A stretch of 28,881 bases of DNA from Flemingiibacterium sp045632605 (lineage in GTDB: Bacteria; Bacillota; Clostridia; Oscillospirales; CAG-272), in contig JAZQXA010000155.1 in the NCBI GenBank assembly GCA_045632605.1, positions 1 through 28,881 of the forward strand, written 5' to 3'. The position numbers were made by a program, and so were the translations under genes. This document shows, piece by piece, positions 22,784-28,881 of this stretch (position 1 is the stretch's first letter; each line of letters starts with the position of its first letter). The notes under the pieces are model-generated. The model searched no databases, was not told the origin of the DNA, and saw nothing but the letters and a program-made list of their open reading frames with translations.

Positions 22784-23398
22784 GTGGAGTTTACCATTGA
22801 AAACGAATACCTCGCAAAGGGATATAAAATAATTTGCGGTACGGATGAAGCCGGACGCGGCCCTCTCTGCGGAAATGTTGTCGCAGGTGCATGTATATTG
22901 CCGAACGGCATCGACCTACCCTATCTCAACGATTCAAAAAAGCTGACAGAGAAGCGCCGTGAAAAGCTTTATGAGCTTATCACGGCATCTGCCGTTTCGT
23001 GGGCAGTTGGCGAAGCGACTCCCGAGGAGATCGACAAGTACAACATACTGAATGCTTCCCAACTTGCAATGCGCCGTGCAGTGGCAAAGTTAGAACCGAC
23101 CCCCGACCTTGCGCTCGTTGACGGAAATGTGGCAAGAGAATTCCCGATGGATGCAGTTACAGTCGTAGGCGGTGATGCAAAATCTCCGTCGATTGCCGCG
23201 GCATCAATTCTCGCCAAGGTCACCCGTGACCGCCAGCTTTATGAGCTGGATAAAGAGTATCCAACACTTATGCTCGCAAAGCATAAAGGATATCCGACAA
23301 AAGCGCATTACGAGGCACTTAAAGTGTACATATCCGAAAACGGCGAAATTCCGCCAATTTACCGCCACAGCTTTCTTAAAAATCTCGATTCGAAATGA
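22784..23398 (+). CDS. rnhB: Ribonuclease HII
   Basis: A 204-residue endonuclease that cuts RNA in RNA/DNA hybrids and removes misincorporated ribonucleotides. GTG 22784 is the start, with GGGGAGG at its usual distance; no better ATG exists upstream. The four acidic active-site residues are visible: Asp21 and Glu22 in GTDEAGRGP, Asp113 in LVDGN, and Asp149 in KVTRDR. Length is typical. The stop overlaps the yraN start (ATGA), and the order rbgA-rnhB-yraN is conserved in many Firmicutes. Confidence 0.96.
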   Translation: MEFTIENEYLAKGYKIICGTDEAGRGPLCGNVVAGACILPNGIDLPYLNDSKKLTEKRREKLYELITASAVSWAVGEATPEEIDKYNILNASQLAMRRAVAKLEPTPDLALVDGNVAREFPMDAVTVVGGDAKSPSIAAASILAKVTRDRQLYELDKEYPTLMLAKHKGYPTKAHYEALKVYISENGEIPPIYRHSFLKNLDSK

Positions 23399-23799
23399 GC
23401 TATAATAACAGAGTCGGTGCACGCGGTGAGGAGCTTGCCGCAGAATATCTTACCGCAAACGGATATACGGTAACAGCGCGTAATCTGCACATTTCCCACG
23501 ATGAAATTGACATAATCGCAGAGGATGAAAAATATATTGTTTTCGTGGAAGTAAAAACCCGCGCCGAAACTGCTTCCAATATGCGATACGGCCGTCCTGC
23601 ATCGGCGGTGAATTATTATAAAAAGCAAAAGCTGATTCGCTCGGCAGAAGAATATCTCCGTCGTGAAAAGCCGTCAAAAGCTCCGCGAATCGATGTGATT
23701 GAAGTCTATTTTCCGCCGATAAGCGAAAGCACTCCGATAGATATCGCAAAGTTAATACCGATACGGATAAATCACATCCGAAATGCGGTACACAAGTGA
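23395..23799 (+). CDS. yraN: YraN family (UPF0102) putative endonuclease
   Basis: A 134-residue protein of the UPF0102 family with a restriction-endonuclease-like fold. The start is the ATG in the ATGA overlap with rnhB. The family hallmarks are present: GARGEELAAEYL (~8-19), the DEIDIIAED segment near residue 42, and VFVEVKTR (~50-57), which together form the D-(D/E)xK nuclease-like site. The biological substrate of the family is not firmly established; a link to DNA uptake or Holliday-junction processing has been proposed. Here it is cotranscribed with rnhB. Confidence 0.92.
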   Translation: MSYNNRVGARGEELAAEYLTANGYTVTARNLHISHDEIDIIAEDEKYIVFVEVKTRAETASNMRYGRPASAVNYYKKQKLIRSAEEYLRREKPSKAPRIDVIEVYFPPISESTPIDIAKLIPIRINHIRNAVHK

Positions 23800-23819
23800 C
23801 GCGCACGAAAGGATTTTTC

Positions 23820-24776
23820 ATGAAAAAGCTCCCCCTTTTCGATTTGCACTGCGACACGCTTTATGAGTCACACAAACGAAATGTCAGTCTATTGAAGAAT
23901 GAGTTACACATTGATTTTTCGAGACTGTCCGAATACACGCCCTTCTGTCAGATACTCGCGATGTGGAGCGACAAAACAATTGACGGCAACACCGCATATA
24001 ACCGCTTTTTCGAAGCATATGAAAAATTAAAATGCGACCTTAACAATGCCAATGAAAGTGACATTCCCGTAAGGCTTGTTACAAACGGCGACGAGCTTAC
24101 ATTTGCCCAAAGCAACAACGAAAACGCTGTATTTTTAGCCGTTGAAGGCGGAAAGCTTATCGGCGAGGATTTATCAAGGCTTGATGCGCTTTACTCATGC
24201 GGTGTACGTTTTCTCACTCTCGTTTGGAATGACCCTTGCAAAATCGGCGGCTCAAACGGATGTGACGACGGACTTACCGATTTCGGCATATCTGCGGTAA
24301 ACCGCTGTTTTTCGCTCGGCATCATTCCCGACCTCTCTCACGCGTCAGACAAGATGTGCGACGAGGTAATTTCGCTCGCAGAAGAACAAAATAAGGTCTG
24401 TATCGCAACTCACTCAAATTCACGCACCGTATGCAAGCACAGCCGCAATCTTACGGATGAGCGTTTCTGCCGAATCGCAAAGCTCGGCGGAATCGTCGGA
24501 ATAAGCCTTGCACCGATGCATCTGACGCACAATGAAGTATGTGAAATAAGCGATATTGTCCGTCACATCGAGCATTATATGTCGCTGGACGGTAAGGACA
24601 CAGTCTGCCTTGGATGTGACCTTGACGGCGTTGAACCTCTCCCAAAAGGTATTAGCGGCGTGTCTGACCTTTACAAAATAGCCGACGAACTCGGACGAAT
24701 TAACTATACGGACGAATTAATTAAAAAGATATTTTATGCAAACGCCCGAAATTTCATTTCCCTATGGCTAAAATGA
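23820..24776 (+). CDS. Membrane dipeptidase-type peptidase, family M19
   Basis: A 318-residue zinc dipeptidase of the renal dipeptidase family. ATG 23820 has AAAGGA 6 nt upstream; the GTG at 23796 precedes that site. The metal ligands expected for M19 are visible: His10 and Asp12 (FDLHCDT), Glu109 (AVEGG), His174 (LSHASD) and His198 (ATHSNSR). No signal peptide is present, so the enzyme is probably cytosolic and hydrolyses dipeptides, possibly with D-amino acids at the C-terminal position. It sits 20 nt after yraN within the same run of genes; no functional link to its neighbours is evident. Confidence 0.9.
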   Translation: MKKLPLFDLHCDTLYESHKRNVSLLKNELHIDFSRLSEYTPFCQILAMWSDKTIDGNTAYNRFFEAYEKLKCDLNNANESDIPVRLVTNGDELTFAQSNNENAVFLAVEGGKLIGEDLSRLDALYSCGVRFLTLVWNDPCKIGGSNGCDDGLTDFGISAVNRCFSLGIIPDLSHASDKMCDEVISLAEEQNKVCIATHSNSRTVCKHSRNLTDERFCRIAKLGGIVGISLAPMHLTHNEVCEISDIVRHIEHYMSLDGKDTVCLGCDLDGVEPLPKGISGVSDLYKIADELGRINYTDELIKKIFYANARNFISLWLK

Positions 24777-24858
24777 AATTTTTATGGTAGAATATATAAG
24801 GTATAATGAAACTAAAAATCGCCGAATGGCGGAAATAATAAAATATACGGAGGTTCCT

Positions 24859-26343
24859 ATGAACTATATTACAACAAGAGGCGGCAAGGACTGCGTTTCT
24901 GCCGCAGGAGCCATAAAGCAGGGACTTGCCTCGGACGGCGGTCTTTTTATGCCCGAGTCGATTCCGACACTTGATGCAAAAGCTATTTCAAAGCTCTGTG
25001 CAATGTCATACCCCGAGCGTGCAGCTTACATTCTCTCGCTTTTCCTCACCGATTATACATATGATGAACTGTTAGCAGACTGTGAAAAGGCATATTCAAC
25101 CGACCGTTTTGTCGGAGGTGCCGCACCGATTCACAAGTTAAACGATGATACATTCGTTCTCGAGCTCTGGCACGGCCCGACATCTGCATTCAAGGATATG
25201 GCACTTCAGATTATGCCTAAGCTTCTATCCTCGGCTCTTAAAAAGACCGGTGAAGAACGCACCGCGTTCATTCTCGTTGCAACAAGCGGCGACACAGGAA
25301 AGGCAGCACTTGAGGGTTACCGTGATGTTGACGGCGTTAAGATTATGGTATTCTATCCCGTTGACGGTGTAAGCCGTGTGCAGAAATTACAGATGGCAAC
25401 ACAGCTCGGCGAAAATGTTTCCGTTTGTGCAATCGAGGGTAACTTCGACGATGCACAGACAGGTGTAAAGAAGATTTTCTCCGACGCTGAAATGGCGGCA
25501 CTACTCGACTCGAACGGAGTATTCCTCTCCAGCGCAAACTCGATAAACTGGGGCAGACTCGCACCGCAGATTGTTTATTACGTTTCGGCTTACTGTGACC
25601 TTATTGAGAACGGCGAAATTATCTCCGGCGAAAAGATTGATGTCACAGTCCCGACCGGCAACTTCGGAAACATCTTTGCGGCATATATTGCAAAAATGAT
25701 GGGACTTCCGATAAACCGTCTTGTCTGCGCTTCAAACAAGAATAATATTCTCACCGATTTCCTCGCAACGGGTACTTATGACCGCAACAGAAGCTTTTAT
25801 ACTACAATGTCACCGTCGATGGATATACTTATTTCGTCGAACCTCGAGCGTCTTTTATATGTACTCTCCGGTGCAAAGAACACGGCGGAGCTTATGAAAA
25901 AGCTGAACAGCGAGGGCTGCTACACTGTTGATGCCGATCTCAAGGCAAAGCTCGACGAGCATTTCACCGGTCTTTTCTGCGACGAAACAAATACCGCCGC
26001 TGAAATTAAACGTACATTTGAAGAGGACAAGTACCTCATTGACACACACACTGCGGTAGGTCTTAACTGTGCAAAGCAGTACATGGCAAAATCTCGCGAC
26101 GGACTCAAGATGGTCGTTGCTTCAACAGCAAGCCCTTACAAATTCGCATCTGATGTTTACAAGTCAATCACCGGCAAAGCACCGACAGACGAGCTTTCCG
26201 CGCTCGACGAGCTTTCCGCTCTTACCGGCGTGGAAATCCCTTATCCGCTTAAAGATATCGATAAGCGTGAGGTTCGTTTCAAGACCGTTATCGCAAAGCA
26301 GGATATGCCCACACAGGTTAAGAAAACTCTCGGAATAGAGTAA
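24859..26343 (+). CDS. thrC: Threonine synthase
   Basis: A 494-residue PLP enzyme that converts O-phosphohomoserine to threonine. ATG 24859 is chosen for its GGAGG 5 nt upstream and for the family-typical start NYITTRGG; an ATG at 24784 would add 25 unconserved residues. The PLP lysine is Lys112 in GPTSAFKDMALQ, and the phosphate-binding loop is ATSGDTGKAA. Length fits the longer bacterial/fungal class (~480-510). The gap of 82 nt before it contains AT-rich sequence with -10-like TATAAT and TAGAAT but no convincing -35. The threonine-degrading tdh-kbl operon is about 8 kb away on the other strand, so both ends of threonine metabolism are present. Confidence 0.95.
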   Translation: MNYITTRGGKDCVSAAGAIKQGLASDGGLFMPESIPTLDAKAISKLCAMSYPERAAYILSLFLTDYTYDELLADCEKAYSTDRFVGGAAPIHKLNDDTFVLELWHGPTSAFKDMALQIMPKLLSSALKKTGEERTAFILVATSGDTGKAALEGYRDVDGVKIMVFYPVDGVSRVQKLQMATQLGENVSVCAIEGNFDDAQTGVKKIFSDAEMAALLDSNGVFLSSANSINWGRLAPQIVYYVSAYCDLIENGEIISGEKIDVTVPTGNFGNIFAAYIAKMMGLPINRLVCASNKNNILTDFLATGTYDRNRSFYTTMSPSMDILISSNLERLLYVLSGAKNTAELMKKLNSEGCYTVDADLKAKLDEHFTGLFCDETNTAAEIKRTFEEDKYLIDTHTAVGLNCAKQYMAKSRDGLKMVVASTASPYKFASDVYKSITGKAPTDELSALDELSALTGVEIPYPLKDIDKREVRFKTVIAKQDMPTQVKKTLGIE

Positions 26344-26385
26344 GAGGTAACTGCCCAATTTCAACAAAATGTCAGGAGGTTTTGT

Positions 26386-27129
26386 ATGTCGCTGTATGTT
26401 TTATCCGATACACATCTTTCAATAAGTGACAACAAGCCGATGGATATTTTCGGTGCTCGCTGGACGGGATATACCGAAAAGCTTCGCACTCGTTGGAATC
26501 GGGTTGTCACGCCGGAGGATACCGTGGTTATTGCCGGCGATATTTCGTGGGCAATGAGTCACACGGGAGCGATTGAGGATTTACGTTTTATCGAAAATCT
26601 CAACGGTAATAAAATAATCGGAAGAGGCAATCACGATTATTGGTGGACTTCCCTCAAGAAGCTGAATACGCTTTGCGAGGAGAATGGGTTCAAGTCGATA
26701 AAATTTCTTTACAATAATGCTTACTGTGTTGAAGATTTTATCGTCTGCGGTTCACGCGGATGGTATATTGACGACTCAAACCGTAATATGCCCGAAGAAG
26801 CTGACTACAAAAAGATAGTGGCAAGAGAAGCAATACGTTTGGAAATCAGTCTGGAAGAAGCGGTTCGGCTTCGCGAAGAAAAATTTAGTGAAGATGGAGT
26901 TTTGCGTGAGATACTCGTATTTCTTCACTTCCCAGCCGATTTTCGCGGGTATGTTTGCCCGGAGATTGTTGACGTGATGAAGAAGTTTGATATCAAGCGC
27001 TGCTACTACGGTCACATACACGGAGTTTACGATATACCGCGCAGCGAAGTGTCAGAAGGCATAAGACACACTTTAACTTCGGCAGATTTCCTTGATTTTT
27101 CACCGCTTCCGGTACTACCTGATAACTAA
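26386..27129 (+). CDS. Calcineurin-type metallophosphoesterase
   Basis: A 247-residue phosphoesterase with CAGGAGG before ATG 26386. The two-metal site is complete: Asp8 and His10 in SDTHLS, Asp52 in AGDISWAM, Asn82-His83 in RGNHDYWW, a further histidine in FLHFP, and the closing GHIHG motif near residue 211. The WAM and YWW variants are typical of a clostridial subfamily of small soluble phosphoesterases. The substrate (nucleotide, phosphoprotein or lipid) is unknown. It is 42 nt downstream of thrC and is probably the last gene of that run; no clear terminator follows it. Confidence 0.88.
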   Translation: MSLYVLSDTHLSISDNKPMDIFGARWTGYTEKLRTRWNRVVTPEDTVVIAGDISWAMSHTGAIEDLRFIENLNGNKIIGRGNHDYWWTSLKKLNTLCEENGFKSIKFLYNNAYCVEDFIVCGSRGWYIDDSNRNMPEEADYKKIVAREAIRLEISLEEAVRLREEKFSEDGVLREILVFLHFPADFRGYVCPEIVDVMKKFDIKRCYYGHIHGVYDIPRSEVSEGIRHTLTSADFLDFSPLPVLPDN

Positions 27130-27174
27130 TTTTTACAAAATTCTGAAATAAAATAAAATTTATCGTGTAAATCC

Positions 27175-27202
27175 TTGACTTTACGCAAAAATATAGTATA
27201 AT
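27175..27202 (+). promoter_or_regulatory. Sigma-A-type promoter of tig
   Basis: TTGACT (27175-27180), a 16-bp spacer and a perfect TATAAT (27197-27202). It predicts a leader of about 90 nt that includes the hairpin at 27250-27283. Confidence 0.78.
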
Positions 27203-27249
27203 ATTATTTAGTATAAAAAATTATAATGCTCGCAGACTGTGTACAGCTT

Positions 27250-27283
27250 ATGATATTGCTGTTATAACGTGCGGCAATATCAT
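27250..27283 (+). promoter_or_regulatory. Leader hairpin immediately before the tig ribosome binding site
   Basis: A perfect 10-bp inverted repeat, ATGATATTGC (27250-27259) and GCAATATCAT (27274-27283), with a 14-nt loop, ends 2 nt before GGAGG. It may stabilise the mRNA or influence ribosome access. No known riboswitch or CIRCE motif was recognised. Confidence 0.5.
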
Positions 27284-27299
27284 TTGGAGGATAAAAACC

Positions 27300-28607
27300 A
27301 TGAGCTTAAAAAATGTAAACAAACCCGAAACCAATGTAGTCGAAATCGAATTCACTGCTGACAAGGCAACCTTCGATGCGGCTGTTGACAAGGCATTCAA
27401 AAAGAATGCAAAAAACATCACACTTCCCGGCTTCCGCAAGGGCAAGGCTCCCAGAAACATGATTGAAAAGATGTACGGCAAGGGAGTGTTCTATGATGAT
27501 GCTCTTAACGAGATCGTTGGCCCGGCATATGAAGATGCTATGAAGGATCAGAGCTTCGACATCGTAAGCCAGCCTGAATTTGACGTTGTATCCATCGATG
27601 ATGACGGCGTTACCTTTAAGGCAAAGTTCTATGTAAAGCCCGAGGTTAAGATTGCAGACTACCTCGGAATCGAAGTTACCAAGACTGTACGCGAAGCAAC
27701 CGACGCTGACGCTGATGCCGACATCGAACAGATTCGTGCACGCAACTCCCGTCAGATTGAAGTTTCCGACCGTGCCGCACAGAACGGCGATATCACCGTA
27801 ATCGATTTTGACGGTTATGTTGACGGCGTTGCATTCGACGGCGGAAAGGCTGAAAAGTACACTCTCACTCTTGGCTCCGGCTCGTTCATCCCCGGCTTCG
27901 AGGATCAGATCGTCGGAAAGAATATCGGTGACGAGTTCGATGTAAACGTAACATTCCCCGAAGAATACCATGCAGCAGAGCTTGCAGGCAAGCCCGCAGT
28001 ATTCAAGTGTAAGCTCCACGAAATCAAGTTCAATGAGCTTCCCGAGCTTGACGACGAGTTTGCAAAGGATGTTTCCGAATTTGATACATTCGCTGAATAT
28101 AAAGCAGATGTTAAGGCAAAAATCCAGGACAGATACAACAAGACCGCTGACGGCGAAGTAGAGGAGCAGCTCATTAATGCGCTTATCGAAAAGCTTGATG
28201 CTGAAATTCCCCAGCCGATGTTCGACGCTGAAACCGAGAACTTTGTTCGTGACTTCGACGGCAGACTCCGCATGCAGGGACTCGACCTCAAGACCTACTT
28301 CCAGTACACAGGACTTGATCTCGACGCACTCCGTAAGCAGATGGCTCCTCAGGCAGAGCGTCAGGTTAAGACCAGACTTGCACTCGAAAAGATCGTTGAC
28401 CTCGAAAAAATCGTTCCCTCTGAGGACGAAATCAACGAAGAATACGACCGCATCGCAAAGGCTTACAACATGGAGCTTGACAAGGTAAAGGATATGGTTG
28501 ACCTCGCAATGGTTACAGCAGACGTTTCTGTAAAGAAGGCAGTTGACCTCGTAAAGGAAAAGGCAGTAGTTACCGAAAAGGCATGGGAAGCACCCAAGGC
28601 TGAATAA
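27300..28607 (+). CDS. tig: Trigger factor
   Basis: A 435-residue ribosome-bound chaperone and peptidyl-prolyl isomerase, of normal length. GGAGG precedes ATG 27300. The N-terminal ribosome-binding domain carries the signature GFRKGKAPRNM (~41-51). The FKBP-like domain covers ~150-240 (GDITVIDFDGYVDG, GSGSFIPGFEDQ, FPEEY). The rest is the helical substrate-binding C-domain. It is followed by clpP, the usual tig-clpP order. It lies behind its own promoter and an unusual leader hairpin. Confidence 0.97.
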   Translation: MSLKNVNKPETNVVEIEFTADKATFDAAVDKAFKKNAKNITLPGFRKGKAPRNMIEKMYGKGVFYDDALNEIVGPAYEDAMKDQSFDIVSQPEFDVVSIDDDGVTFKAKFYVKPEVKIADYLGIEVTKTVREATDADADADIEQIRARNSRQIEVSDRAAQNGDITVIDFDGYVDGVAFDGGKAEKYTLTLGSGSFIPGFEDQIVGKNIGDEFDVNVTFPEEYHAAELAGKPAVFKCKLHEIKFNELPELDDEFAKDVSEFDTFAEYKADVKAKIQDRYNKTADGEVEEQLINALIEKLDAEIPQPMFDAETENFVRDFDGRLRMQGLDLKTYFQYTGLDLDALRKQMAPQAERQVKTRLALEKIVDLEKIVPSEDEINEEYDRIAKAYNMELDKVKDMVDLAMVTADVSVKKAVDLVKEKAVVTEKAWEAPKAE

Positions 28608-28633
28608 TTATCGCCTGTAATGAATATTAACTG

Positions 28634-28669
28634 ACGGGCGGCAATTTTGTCGCCCGTGTGGTTCTTTTT
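28634..28669 (+). terminator. Hairpin between tig and clpP, probable terminator
   Basis: A 7-bp GC-rich stem (28634-28640 with 28651-28657; extendable by one G-T pair) is followed by GTGGTTCTTTTT. It could end tig transcription partly, with readthrough into clpP. A further 5-bp hairpin (TCGCC/GGCGA, 28680-28693) follows just before the clpP ribosome binding site. Confidence 0.6.
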
Positions 28670-28711
28670 AAGAAATATGTCGCCTTATGGCGAAAGAAAG
28701 GTAATTTTAAT

Positions 28712-28881
28712 ATGGCACTTGTACCAATGGTTGTGGAGCAGACCGTCCGCGGCGAACGCTCCTATGACATCTATTCCAGACTTCTCAATGACCGTATCGT
28801 TTTCCTCTCCGACGAGGTTAATGACACAACAGCATCTCTCGTTGTTGCCCAGCTTCTTTTCCTCGAAGCGCAGGATCCCGA
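28712..28881 (+). CDS. clpP: ATP-dependent Clp protease proteolytic subunit, N-terminal part
   Basis: The first 56 residues of ClpP before the window ends. ATG 28712 has GAAAGG upstream. The N-terminus VPMVVEQTVRGERSYDIYSR, followed by LLNDRIVFL and a QLLFLEAQDP segment, is diagnostic of ClpP; the catalytic Ser-His-Asp lie beyond the edge. The position just after tig is the normal Firmicute arrangement, usually followed by clpX. Confidence 0.96.
   Translation, partial: MALVPMVVEQTVRGERSYDIYSRLLNDRIVFLSDEVNDTTASLVVAQLLFLEAQDP

Noticed and set aside
27241..27299. CIRCE heat-shock operator or riboswitch before tig
   Set aside because: The inverted repeat does not match the CIRCE sequence (TTAGCACTC-N9-GAGTGCTAA), and the leader is too short and simple for a known riboswitch.
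27306..28019. A 237-codon minus-strand open frame inside tig
   Set aside because: It is antisense to a clear trigger factor gene with conserved signatures and has no independent support.

Overview
The window looks like chromosomal DNA from a spore-forming, anaerobic Clostridia-type Firmicute, probably an Oscillospirales/Ruminococcaceae-like gut or rumen bacterium. This is inferred from moderate GC content, strong GGAGG-type ribosome binding sites, a SpoIVB peptidase, a Spo0A-type DNA-binding protein, and gene orders common in Clostridia (lepB-rbgA-rnhB-yraN; tig-clpP). I could not run a similarity search, so lineage and family names rest on motif recognition. No tRNA, rRNA, CRISPR array, phage gene or insertion sequence was seen.

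Region 1 (1-4613, +) is a tightly packed five-gene redox operon, cut at the left edge. It encodes three soluble electron-transfer proteins (an iron-sulfur protein, an AsrA/FlxB-like iron-sulfur protein and an AsrB/FlxA-like flavoprotein), then a short fumarate-reductase-type iron-sulfur subunit and the catalytic flavoprotein. The flavoprotein keeps all four expected catalytic residues but lacks the histidine that covalently binds FAD. No membrane anchor is present, so this looks like a cytosolic, possibly NAD(P)H-driven fumarate reductase. An aspartate:alanine-exchanger-family permease (4682-5911) follows under its own promoter and is a plausible succinate/dicarboxylate carrier.

Region 2 (5900-13340) holds an XRE regulator, pyruvate kinase with a C-terminal PEP-utilising domain, two tandem MATE transporters, and an intracellular glycoside-hydrolase-like protein. 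Several sigma-A-like promoters (TTGAC-type -35 boxes with 17-bp spacers) and a bidirectional terminator separate these units.

Region 3 (13458-17962, -) carries spoIVB, the threonine-degradation pair tdh-kbl, and a protein that is essentially only the Spo0A DNA-binding domain. The 404-bp gap upstream of that last gene contains three Spo0A-box-like sequences 10-11 bp apart, one a perfect TTGTCGAA, and a good promoter. This is the most unusual regulatory arrangement in the window.

Region 4 (18254-28881, +) is mostly housekeeping: a membrane-anchored phosphodiester glycosidase-type protein overlapping tadA; a long run apgM-lepB-rbgA-rnhB-yraN-M19 dipeptidase-thrC-metallophosphoesterase; and tig followed by the start of clpP. 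Oddities here are a degenerate GTPase G4 motif in RbgA and a perfect 10-bp hairpin directly before the tig ribosome binding site.
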